DNA of 33,119 nucleotides from Bacteroidota bacterium (GTDB lineage Bacteria; Bacteroidota; Bacteroidia; Bacteroidales; GCA-2748055): NCBI GenBank assembly GCA_002748055.1, contig PDRI01000034.1, positions 1 to 33,119 of the forward strand, read 5' to 3'. Shown piece by piece: positions 1 to 8,125 of this stretch (position 1 is its first letter; each line of letters starts with the position of its first letter). The notes under the pieces were generated by a model. It saw only the letters and a program-made list of their open reading frames with translations, ran no database searches and was not told where the DNA came from. The position numbers and the translations under genes were made by a program.

Positions 1-1
1 A

Positions 2-430
2 AGTTTTGTGTTTTACAAAGTAAACCGTTTTGATTTGAAGGGTAGAAAACAATTGGCAACACAAGAAAAATACTATTTGGTAGATATGGGTTTTATCAAT
101 TTTTTACAAGGCAAAGAACGTACTACTGACAGAGGACATATTTTGGAAAATGTTGTTTACTTGGAACTACTTCGTAGAGGCAATAAAATATGGACAGGTA
201 CAAGTCGAAATAGTGAAGTAGATTTTGTTTGTAAAAACAAAACAGGTGATATAGAATATTATCAAGTTGCTTGGCAAACGAATGATGAAAATACCATAGA
301 ACGAGAATTTGGAGCGTTGGAAAAAATAAAAGATAATTATCCTAAATACTTGCTTACAACAGATGGGTTTACTCAAAGTCGAAGTGGAGTAAGGCATTTA
401 AACGTATTTGATTGGTTATTAGATAAGTAA
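2..430 (+). CDS. C-terminal fragment of a DUF4143-type ATPase (open at window start)
   Basis: Frame is open to the window edge; 'YKVNRFDLKGRKQLATQEKYYLVDMGFINFL...GHILENVVYLELLRRG..IWTG...EVDFV' resembles the DUF4143 C-terminal domain. Confidence 0.75.
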   Translation, partial: SFVFYKVNRFDLKGRKQLATQEKYYLVDMGFINFLQGKERTTDRGHILENVVYLELLRRGNKIWTGTSRNSEVDFVCKNKTGDIEYYQVAWQTNDENTIEREFGALEKIKDNYPKYLLTTDGFTQSRSGVRHLNVFDWLLDK

Positions 431-434
431 AATT

Positions 435-629
435 GGCTATAACAATGTGTATAAGCAATAGCGGGGCAAGTACTTAACTTAAAGATTGTGCATTTTTACC
501 CGCCAAACCTTATTATAATTTTTTATGTAAATTTGAATAATCAAAATAAGGTTTGGCTAAGGGCAGTTTAGGTTTGAAGTTTATAGCTTTTAATTCCGCT
601 ACTGCTCATATACTCACCGTTGCCATTAA
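435..629. repeat. attC-like / cassette-type long nested inverted repeat (element 1)
   Basis: Outer imperfect arms 435-465 (ggctataacaatgtgtataagcaatagcggg) and 596-629 (ccgctactgctcatatactcaccgttgccattaat); inner perfect 13-bp arms 502-514 GCCAAACCTTATT and 545-557 AATAAGGTTTGGC. Confidence 0.6.
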
Positions 630-633
630 TACG

Positions 634-1168
634 ATGAACATAAACTATCAACTTACAAATTCGGATTTTTTAGAGTACCAGCTTTATGCATCTTCAAAAT
701 CTGAATTACATAGAAAAAAACGATTTCGTTCTCGAATAATTATTCCGATATTTTACTTAGTACTCGGAATATTTTTTGCAAACCAAAGTGGAAAATTTGG
801 AATCGGAATTGCATTCGTTTTATTTGGAATTTTATGGTTTGTATTATATCCATTGTATTCTAAATGGAAATACAAAAACCATTTTAAGAAACACATTGAG
901 GAAAATTATAAAAATCGGATTAACAAACCTGTGGAAATTGAACTTGATGAAAATTCTGTGAATGCCAAAGATTTTATATCTGAAAGTAAAATAAACGGAA
1001 CTGAACTTAAGGAATTGATAGAGACGAAAGAGCATCTCTTTATAAAACTGACAACGGATTTATCTCTCATTATTCCAAAACACTCGATTGAATCAAACAG
1101 AATTTAAAAAACGAGTGATTGAATTAGGAGCTGAATATGTTGATGAACTAAAATGGAAATGGAAATAA
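634..1168 (+). pseudogene. YcxB-like membrane protein with a 3' frameshift
   Basis: ATG at 634; two hydrophobic segments then '..LIIPKHSI'; conserved-looking tail 'NQTEFKKRVIELGAEYVDELKWKWK*' continues in the +1 frame to the stop at 1166-1168 (length 535 nt, not a multiple of 3). Confidence 0.55.
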
Positions 1169-1172
1169 GAAG

Positions 1173-1262
1173 TACTAATGGCAACAATAGCTATAAGTAA
1201 TTGCTGCTACTCGCCTACTTCTGAAAATCCGCAAGGATTTTCAGCTTGGTGTGTACTTGGAA
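1173..1262. repeat. Truncated attC-like arm (element 2) with internal perfect hairpin
   Basis: 'taatggcaacaatagctataagtaattgctgc' aligns with the reverse complement of the element 1 right arm (identical TAATGGCAAC); hairpin CTGAAAATCC-GCAA-GGATTTTCAG at 1221-1244; no matching right arm found. Confidence 0.5.
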
Positions 1263-1390
1263 ATTTTGTAAAGAGTACATGGCTTTTTTCTTCAGGTTCC
1301 ATGCTCTCGATATCGTTCAGCCGCTTGAGCATACCTGGATCCTTGAGGATGTTTTCCGGGAGACAAGAATATCGATAGCACGGCTTTACC
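1263..1390 (-). pseudogene. C-terminal remnant of an XRE/HTH transcriptional regulator
   Basis: Minus-strand peptide 'ILKDPGMLKRLNDIESMEPEEKSHVLFT' resembles the C-terminal region of small XRE regulators; homology stops at ~1263 at the truncated repeat. Confidence 0.45.
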
Positions 1391-1476
1391 TGCGGGTAAA
1401 CCTGCAGGGGCTGCAAAACCAGTTAAAGAAATACCACCCTTTGAAAGGGTACAAAACCAAAGTGCATATTAATCGT

Positions 1477-1484
1477 TAAATTTG
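1477..1484 (+). promoter_or_regulatory. Bacteroidota -7 box TAAATTTG upstream of toxin-antitoxin genes
   Basis: TAnnTTTG match 16 nt before the antitoxin ATG; no clear -33 element. Confidence 0.4.
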
Positions 1485-1499
1485 CAGGAGGCAGAAAAC

Positions 1500-1751
1500 A
1501 TGCTAATTATGGACATCGTTGAACTACGTACAGACCTGCACAATATGATCGATAAGATATCGGACAGCAATGTTTTAAATGCCGTTAAGACCTTATTGGC
1601 AGGTAAGGCAGCAGCGCAGGAAGACTGGTGGGATGAGGTGAGTGAGGAGGATCGAAAGGCCATAGAAGAAGGTCTGGAGCAGCTGGATCGCGGGGAGTAT
1701 CTGACCCGTTCTGAGGTAAGGGAGAAGATCCAGGAGAAATACAAGCTCTAA
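1500..1751 (+). CDS. Type II antitoxin / addiction-module component
   Basis: Small acidic protein 'MLIMDIVELRTDLHNMIDKISDSNVLNAVKTLLAG...', GGAGG upstream at 1487-1491, directly followed by a ParE-like gene. Confidence 0.6.
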   Translation: MLIMDIVELRTDLHNMIDKISDSNVLNAVKTLLAGKAAAQEDWWDEVSEEDRKAIEEGLEQLDRGEYLTRSEVREKIQEKYKL

Positions 1752-1761
1752 ATCCTTTGTC

Positions 1762-2057
1762 ATGTCTTATCCAGTACGCTACTCCACTCGTGCTTACCAG
1801 GAGTATGAGGAGATCCTTGATTATGTATCAGGTCAGTTTGGTGCAGCGGTAGCTGCCCGGGTTGATATTTACTTTGAAGAGGTGATCGATCAGATAGCCA
1901 TCAATCCCAACAGTTCCCATACTCGAATAAAAGGAAAAACCTTCGCCGTTGCGTGATTAGCCCACAAACAACACTGTATTACCGGTTCAACAGAGAGTGT
2001 GTAGAACTGGCCAGCTTCAGGGGTAACCGGATGGATCCGAAGGCCCTGAACCTGTAA
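1762..2057 (+). pseudogene. ParE/RelE-family toxin, frameshifted
   Basis: 'MSYPVRYSTRAYQEYEEILDYVSGQFG...' then at ~1918-1922 the frame shifts to 'YSNKRKNLRRCVISPQTTLYYRFNRECVELASFRGNRMDPKALNL*' (typical ParE C-terminus); total 296 nt. Confidence 0.7.
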
Positions 2058-2067
2058 GGTGTTTTGT

Positions 2068-2141
2068 TGGCCTTTGCCTCATGCCCCTTCCTTCACTCCT
2101 TTGCGCCCTGGGTTCAGTCAGGGGCAATCGGACAAAGGCCA
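2068..2141. repeat. Long imperfect inverted repeat
   Basis: 2068-2087 TGGCCTTTGCCTCATGCCCC versus 2121-2141 GGGGCAATCGGACAAAGGCCA. Confidence 0.6.
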
Positions 2142-2151
2142 TGCTCGCTCG

Positions 2152-2228
2152 GTATTTAACATAATGACTTTTATGTCTGCTCCTTCCGCCCTAAATAGGG
2201 AAACATAAAAGGGCATTATGTGAAATAC
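2152..2228. repeat. Long imperfect inverted repeat
   Basis: 2152-2176 GTATTTAACATAATGACTTTTATGT versus 2203-2228 ACATAAAAGGGCATTATGTGAAATAC. Confidence 0.75.
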
Positions 2229-2406
2229 TCGCTGGTCTTCTGGTCACCGCGCGGCGGGTAGCACATTAAAAAAGCACACAGGCTGTGCCCGCAGAATCCG
2301 CACTATTTAATAGGTTTACGCTCGCAAGGCCAAGCCCGGAGGGTTTTTGATACAGTGCCGTCCGCAGTTGGAGGTTGATTGCTCCGGCGGGTGGTTTTTG
2401 TTGAAT

Positions 2407-2481
2407 AACCGGGGTGGCCAGGTGAGTGCGGAGTTTTTACTGACACCCCGGTTGAAGGTACTGCTGAAACCAACCCGGGTG
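2407..2481. repeat. Inverted repeat with an alternative third arm
   Basis: AACCGGGGTG (2407-2416) pairs perfectly with CACCCCGGTT (2444-2453); AACCCGGGTG (2472-2481) pairs with the same centre with one mismatch. Confidence 0.6.
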
Positions 2482-2572
2482 GCCCTCTTCTCCCGCGAAA
2501 AAGGGTAGAACTCCGTTCATAAACCCGGACAAAATGGAACTTCCCTCTGAAGTCGAAGAAAGTCCGGTGTGG

Positions 2573-2646
<74 letters not shown>

Positions 2647-2667
2647 ATTGGATCATTGATCCGGGCA

Positions 2668-2675
2668 CAAAATTA
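2668..2675 (-). promoter_or_regulatory. -7 box TAATTTTG for tRNA-Pro
   Basis: Reverse complement of caaaatta, 22 nt upstream of the tRNA 5' end. Confidence 0.4.
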
Positions 2676-2682
2676 CAAAAGA

Positions 2683-3687
2683 TTATGAATTTTTAAAGTA
2701 CCGGATGCATTCCTCCTGCAACTTTTCACAGTCGACGGGGACCACACCGGCTTTTTCGCAAACCTGACCGCCGGCAAGGTTCGAAATAGCGGCGATCTCT
2801 GGGATGGTCAGGCCTGCAACCTTAGCCAGGGCAGCAACACTGATCACGGTATCTCCCGCCCCGGAAACATCCGCAATCTCACGCTCAACAGCAGGTAAGT
2901 GGTAACTGCCTTCGGCATCCAGCGCGAGTACCCCGTTTTCGCTTAGGGTGAGCAGAAGCGTCTCTATTCCCTGCTCTTCCCGAAAAGGTGAAACGGCCTG
3001 TGCTATGGCCACAATGTCCTCTTTCTTCAGATCCAGTTCTGCACCCCGGGCCATTTCCTTAAAGTTTGGCTTGAAAAGGCTCACCTTCCTGTAAAGGTGG
3101 AAACTTCTGAACTTGGGATCGACCAGAACAGGAACCAAAACCTGCGCAGCCAGATCAATAATGGATTCAATAAATTCGGGGGTCAGCACTCCCTTGTCAT
3201 AGTCCTGGAAAACAATGGCATCTATACCGCCGCTCTCGAGTAAATTCCGGACCAGTTCAAGAAACTCGTTCTGAACAGGCTTCTCCAGGAACTCATCCAT
3301 TTCTTCATCGACCCTGAGCAGGTGACGGCTTCCGCTGATGATCCTGGTTTTCTGTGTGGTAACTCTTCCGTCATCCACCACAAGCCCAATATCCGAAAGA
3401 TTCTGTTCCTCCATCAACTGCAGAAACATTCGCCCCCGGTAATCGCCACCAATGACCGAACAGAGGATGGGTACAGCACCCATGGCCTTGATATTCAAGG
3501 CGACATTGGCAGCCCCCCCCAGCCTGTTTTCTTCCCTTACGCCCGAAACAATGGGAACGGGTGCTTCCGGAGAAACACGATTCACCTCCCCCCAGAGGTA
3601 GGTGTCAATCATCACGTCGCCGATGATGAGTATTTTTTGCTTATCGAAGTGCGCAAACAGGTCCTGAAAGTCGGTGGATTCAAACAT
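2683..3687 (-). CDS. rfaE1: D-glycero-beta-D-manno-heptose-7-phosphate kinase (PfkB family)
   Basis: 'ILIIGDVMIDTYLWGEVNRVSPEAPVPIV...RLGGAANVALN...DVSGAGDTVIS'. Confidence 0.9.
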   Translation of the reverse strand: MFESTDFQDLFAHFDKQKILIIGDVMIDTYLWGEVNRVSPEAPVPIVSGVREENRLGGAANVALNIKAMGAVPILCSVIGGDYRGRMFLQLMEEQNLSDIGLVVDDGRVTTQKTRIISGSRHLLRVDEEMDEFLEKPVQNEFLELVRNLLESGGIDAIVFQDYDKGVLTPEFIESIIDLAAQVLVPVLVDPKFRSFHLYRKVSLFKPNFKEMARGAELDLKKEDIVAIAQAVSPFREEQGIETLLLTLSENGVLALDAEGSYHLPAVEREIADVSGAGDTVISVAALAKVAGLTIPEIAAISNLAGGQVCEKAGVVPVDCEKLQEECIRYFKNS

Positions 3688-3708
3688 CTATGCTGAATAA
3701 GACTCAGA

Positions 3709-3716
3709 CAAAGATA
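3709..3716 (-). promoter_or_regulatory. -7 box TATCTTTG upstream of rfaE1
   Basis: Reverse complement of caaagata; TAnnTTTG match. Confidence 0.45.
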
Positions 3717-3728
3717 GGATTTTATCGG

Positions 3729-6200
3729 CTAATACGGGTCCACGTCAACGGCCACACGCACAGCCCTGAACACCTCCTGCTTGTCAAGCGTTCCAAGAAC
3801 CCCGGCCAGGAGGCTGCGGGCCTTTTCCATCGAAGCTTCCCGCTCGATTTTCAGAATGATGAATTTAATAAAGTAGTTGTGGGTCTTTCGCACCGGCGGA
3901 TACTGGGGCCCATAAACCCTCATGCCGAAAATCTCCCTCAGCGAAGCAGCAACCCGATCGCATGCACCATCCAGAATGGAGGGAATGCGATGCCTGAAGC
4001 GAATCCTGATCATCCGGCTGAAAGGGGGATAGGAAAATAGCTCGCGTTCGGCCATCTGGTCCTTGTAGAATCCCTCAAAATCCTGCCTCACAATGTAATC
4101 GATCACCGGATGCCCGGGATCCATGGTCTGGATGATCACCTTCCCCTGCTTCTTTCGTCTCCCGGCCCGGCCACTTACCTGTGAGATCAACTGATAACTA
4201 CGCTCAAAAGCCCTGAAATCGGGAAAGTTCAACATGCTGTCGGCATCTATTATCCCCACCAGCCCCACATTGCCAAAGTCGAGGCCTTTCGACAGCATCT
4301 GTGTTCCAATGAGCACATCAAGCTCACGGCTGGCAAAACGATTCAGGATACGCTCGTAGGAACGGACCGAGCGGGCCACATCTCTGTCGAGTCTCCCGAC
4401 CCGGATGCCTTCGAAAACCAGGGCTATTTCCTCTTCCAGGCTTTCGGTACCTATCCCCTTCATTTGCATACGCGTGGCTCCGCAGGAAGGGCAGGATCCG
4501 GGCACCGGCTCCTGGTAACCGCAGTAATGGCACTCCATCTTTCCACTGTAGCGGTGATAGGTAAGGCTGACATCGCAGCGGCTGCACTTCGGGATATGAC
4601 CGCAATCCTGGCAGAGCAGGTAGTGGGCAAAACCCCTTCGGTTCTGAAAGAGGATGATCTGTTCCTGGTTCTCCAGGCAGGTCCTGATGCCTGCAACCAT
4701 CTCCGGTGTAAAATGGGAGAGCATCTGCTTCCGCTTCGTGGCCCGTGCCACATCGGCCAGGACCATTTCAGGCGGGGCTACCTTTCCATAACGCTCTTTC
4801 AGCTCGACGAGCCCGTACTTTCCCTGCCGGGCATTGTAGAGGGTCTCAAATGAAGGCGTAGCCGTTCCAAGCAACACATTCGCCTCCTGGAACAGCGCCA
4901 GCACCTGGGCTGTATCACGGGCATTGTAGCGCGGAGCAGGATCGAATTGCTTGAAGGTGTACTCATGCTCCTCATCGATAATGATCAGGCCCAGCCTGTC
5001 GATCGGAAGATAAATGGCCGACCTCACACCAATGATGATGTCGTAGGGTGGCTGATCGGTGAGGCCCAACAGGTTGCGGTACACATGCACCCGTTCGGCA
5101 TCGCTGTAGCGCGAATGAAAAACCCCTACACCTGCGCCAAACACCCGTCTGATTCGTTGGATGATCTGGGTGCTAAGCGCAATCTCGGGGAGCAGGTAGA
5201 GCACCTGCCTGCCTGCCTCCAGACTGTCGCGAATCAGGTGAATATAGAGCTCGGTTTTTCCACTTGAGGTAATCCCGTGAAGCAGAACAGTCTGCTTCGT
5301 GTTGAAATGGCTGCGTATGGCTTCCAGGGCTTCATGCTGAGCCTGGTTCAGACGGGCCGGCGCCTGAACTTTTTCGGCCTCTGCATTTGCCATCTCCTCT
5401 TTGTCCTCCTGTACAAGTATCGCCTTCTTCAGCAAGGCATTCAGCGATTGTGCAGGCAATGCTCCGCTCAGTTGCTTTCGCAAAACCGGTCCCGTTTCCT
5501 TTCCTGTTCCGGCCAGATCGAGCAGGCGCTCAATAAGGGCGCGCTGTTTCGGGGCGCGCTGCAACTTATCGAGCAATGCATGCTGGGCCTCTTCAGAGCG
5601 ATAGGCAGGGGCCAGAGAAATGTAGCTGCGCAGTTTGGGCTTCGCCCCTTTTGGCATAAATTCATTGATCTCAACAGCTCCCTGATCGACCAATTGCCGC
5701 AGCAGCCGGTGCACACTTCCATGAATCCCGCTTAATTGCAGATCTCCAATGGTCACCTCTCCCTCTTCCCGAATGAGTTTAAGAAGCAAACGGGCCTGGC
5801 GGTCCAATGCCTCTTCGTCATTCCAGCCGGGATTGGAACGAACGCGCGATTCGCTTTCGGGACGAAGGCCTGAAGGCAGGGCTGCACGCATCAGCTCGCC
5901 CGGGCTGCACATGTAATAGTTTCCGATCCACTTCCAGAGCTGAAGCTGCAGCGCTGAGACCACCGGAGTCTCGTCGACCTGCTCCAGAATCGCTTTAAGG
6001 CTGTAGCCGTCCGGGGCATCTTCTTCGAGCGACAGCAAGAGTCCGGTATAGACCTTCTTCTTTCCAAAAGGAACGAGGACTCGCATGCCGGGCGCAAGCC
6101 TGCCGCACAAGTCTTCGGGAATGCGATAACTGAAGGTTCCGCTTACCGCCAGCGGAAGAATAACTGAAGCACAGGTTGCTTTGCCGGACATGAACGGCAA
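3729..6200 (-). CDS. priA: Primosomal protein N' (replication restart helicase PriA)
   Basis: 'LLHGITSSGKTELY', 'DEEHEYTFKQ', Zn-binding CxxC cluster 'CQDCGHIPKCSRCDVSLTYHR...CHYCG...CPSCG'. Confidence 0.97.
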   Translation of the reverse strand: MPFMSGKATCASVILPLAVSGTFSYRIPEDLCGRLAPGMRVLVPFGKKKVYTGLLLSLEEDAPDGYSLKAILEQVDETPVVSALQLQLWKWIGNYYMCSPGELMRAALPSGLRPESESRVRSNPGWNDEEALDRQARLLLKLIREEGEVTIGDLQLSGIHGSVHRLLRQLVDQGAVEINEFMPKGAKPKLRSYISLAPAYRSEEAQHALLDKLQRAPKQRALIERLLDLAGTGKETGPVLRKQLSGALPAQSLNALLKKAILVQEDKEEMANAEAEKVQAPARLNQAQHEALEAIRSHFNTKQTVLLHGITSSGKTELYIHLIRDSLEAGRQVLYLLPEIALSTQIIQRIRRVFGAGVGVFHSRYSDAERVHVYRNLLGLTDQPPYDIIIGVRSAIYLPIDRLGLIIIDEEHEYTFKQFDPAPRYNARDTAQVLALFQEANVLLGTATPSFETLYNARQGKYGLVELKERYGKVAPPEMVLADVARATKRKQMLSHFTPEMVAGIRTCLENQEQIILFQNRRGFAHYLLCQDCGHIPKCSRCDVSLTYHRYSGKMECHYCGYQEPVPGSCPSCGATRMQMKGIGTESLEEEIALVFEGIRVGRLDRDVARSVRSYERILNRFASRELDVLIGTQMLSKGLDFGNVGLVGIIDADSMLNFPDFRAFERSYQLISQVSGRAGRRKKQGKVIIQTMDPGHPVIDYIVRQDFEGFYKDQMAERELFSYPPFSRMIRIRFRHRIPSILDGACDRVAASLREIFGMRVYGPQYPPVRKTHNYFIKFIILKIEREASMEKARSLLAGVLGTLDKQEVFRAVRVAVDVDPY

Positions 6201-6233
6201 GGTACGAAAAATGGAAGGCTGCAGGAAAAAGGA

Positions 6234-7217
6234 TTAGACCGAAAGAATCTCCACCATCTGCATCTGGGACGGATCCACGTTCTTTTTCAGTTTAATAACC
6301 TTCCGGAAGGGAACGTGGTCGATCTCCCCGTTATGGAAACCCACCATCACACTCTTCTGGTCGTCCAGCAGGGCATCTACAGCAGCAAAGCCGAGTTTAC
6401 TGCCATTCACGCGGTCGAGTGCCGAGGGTTTACCGCCTCGCTGAATGTGCCCCAGCACCGAGACCCTTATGTCGTAGTCTACAAAGCTATCCTTTACCCT
6501 GTCTGCAATGGCAAAAGCACCTCCCGATTCATCTCCTTCAGCCACAATGATGATGTTACTCGACTTCTTACGCTTAAAGCCCTTCTCAAGGTGATCCTTC
6601 AGGTTCTCGACCTGACCATGTACCTCGGGGATCAGGACGGCCTCGGCACCTGAAGCAATCCCGCTTTCCAGGGCAATGAAGCCGGCATCGCGACCCATGA
6701 CTTCAATGAAAAACAAGCGGTTGTGGCTGCCCGCCGTATCCCTGATCTTATCCACAGCGTCAACCACCGTATTCATAGCAGTATCGTAGCCGATGGTGTA
6801 ATCGGTCCCATATATATCGTTATCGATAGTGCCCGGAATGCCTACAAAAGGGATGTCGGAAAACTCATCACAGAATACCCTCGCACCGGTAAGTGAACCA
6901 TCCCCTCCAATGACCACGACGGCATCAATGCCGGCCTCTTTCAGGTTACGGTAGGCGGTCTTTCGCCCCTCGGCCTCCATGAATTCCTTGCTCCGGGCCG
7001 TCTTCAGAATGGTTCCGCCCCTGTCGAGAATGTCACTCACACTGTGGGCCTTGAGGCTCACAAAATGATTGTAGATCATACCATGGTAGCCATGCCTCAC
7101 ACCACTTACTTCAATTCCGTTATAGATGGCTGTCCGGGTAACCCCCCTGATGGCAGCGTTCATTCCGGGGGCGTCTCCCCCGGAAGTAAGTACAGCTAAT
7201 CGCTTGATTTTTCCCAT
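6234..7217 (-). CDS. pfkA: ATP-dependent 6-phosphofructokinase
   Basis: 'LAVLTSGGDAPGMNAAIRG...VVIGGDGSLTGA...GIPGTIDNDIYGTDYTIGYDTA'. Confidence 0.97.
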   Translation of the reverse strand: MGKIKRLAVLTSGGDAPGMNAAIRGVTRTAIYNGIEVSGVRHGYHGMIYNHFVSLKAHSVSDILDRGGTILKTARSKEFMEAEGRKTAYRNLKEAGIDAVVVIGGDGSLTGARVFCDEFSDIPFVGIPGTIDNDIYGTDYTIGYDTAMNTVVDAVDKIRDTAGSHNRLFFIEVMGRDAGFIALESGIASGAEAVLIPEVHGQVENLKDHLEKGFKRKKSSNIIIVAEGDESGGAFAIADRVKDSFVDYDIRVSVLGHIQRGGKPSALDRVNGSKLGFAAVDALLDDQKSVMVGFHNGEIDHVPFRKVIKLKKNVDPSQMQMVEILSV

Positions 7218-7238
7218 GGTTTACAAAAAATTAAGGAA

Positions 7239-7246
7239 CAAAATTA
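7239..7246 (-). promoter_or_regulatory. -7 box TAATTTTG upstream of pfkA
   Basis: Reverse complement of caaaatta, 21 nt upstream of the start codon. Confidence 0.4.
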
Positions 7247-7258
7247 CGGAAAATAATC

Positions 7259-8125
7259 TTAACCCCGCATTATCTTTCTTATCTCCGTTGCAACCTCTTC
7301 AAGTTGCAGCCGCGAGGTAGAAGTTGCCCCGCTGATTCCAACGGAACTAAAACCCTCGAACCAGGATCTCTCTAGTTCATCGGGCCCGGAAATCCAACGG
7401 GTCGAAGGATTGAGAGAAGCACAGTATTCGTATAGCATTCTGCCATTGGAGGAATTCTTCCCACTGATAAAGAGGATGAGCTCATAGTTCCCGACAAATT
7501 CTGCCAGGCCAGGTTTACGCTTTTTCATCTGACTGCAAATCGTGCAGTTCGCATTAAGTCCCTGAACGCTTCCGCAACGCTCATTCAATGCTGCTTTCAG
7601 TTCGGAAAAGCCCTCGGGGTCCATTGTGGTCTGGGAAAACAAATGAATCTTTTTCGAAACATCGATCCGGTGGAGGTCTGCACTGTCCTCAATCACCACC
7701 GCATCTCCGTCAATCTGGCCCATCAGCCCTATGGTTTCGGGATGTGTCGCCTTCCCATAAATGACGATCTGTTCCCTCGCAGGGTCCATGGAAGCATAAC
7801 AGTTTCGAATCTTTTCCTGCAGCTTGAGTACAATGGGACAGGTGGCATTGATGACTTCTATTCCGTTTTTACGCGCCAGTTCGTAGATGGAGGGGGCTTC
7901 TCCATGGGCCCTAAAGAGCACCCTTGCTCCTTTAAGTTTGGCCAGTTCCTGATGATTGATGGTTTTGAGTCCAAGTGCCGCCAATCGTTTGACTTCCTCC
8001 CCATTGTGTACCATCTCCCCCAGGCCATACAGCTGCTGCCCCTGTTTCAGGAGTTCCCTGGCCTTGTCAAAAGCCTGCTCCACACCGAAGCAAAAACCGG
8101 CTCCCGGGTCAATGTCAATCTTCAT
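7259..8125 (-). CDS. ispH: 4-hydroxy-3-methylbut-2-enyl diphosphate reductase
   Basis: 'MKIDIDPGAGFCFGVEQAFDKA...VHNGEEVKRL...RAHGEAP...NATCPIV...GKATHPE...TTMD'. Confidence 0.95.
   Translation of the reverse strand: MKIDIDPGAGFCFGVEQAFDKARELLKQGQQLYGLGEMVHNGEEVKRLAALGLKTINHQELAKLKGARVLFRAHGEAPSIYELARKNGIEVINATCPIVLKLQEKIRNCYASMDPAREQIVIYGKATHPETIGLMGQIDGDAVVIEDSADLHRIDVSKKIHLFSQTTMDPEGFSELKAALNERCGSVQGLNANCTICSQMKKRKPGLAEFVGNYELILFISGKNSSNGRMLYEYCASLNPSTRWISGPDELERSWFEGFSSVGISGATSTSRLQLEEVATEIRKIMRG

Noticed and set aside
1178-1479. Short plus-strand ORFs between the YcxB-like gene and the antitoxin
   Set aside because: Span the truncated repeat and the minus-strand XRE remnant; no family resemblance.
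2650-2662. GGATCAATGATCC hairpin between the tRNA-Pro promoter and the tRNA
   Set aside because: Short 6-bp dyad, common by chance; noted only as a possible leader-processing element.
5277-5735. 152-aa plus-strand ORF within priA
   Set aside because: Antisense shadow of priA, no domain signature.
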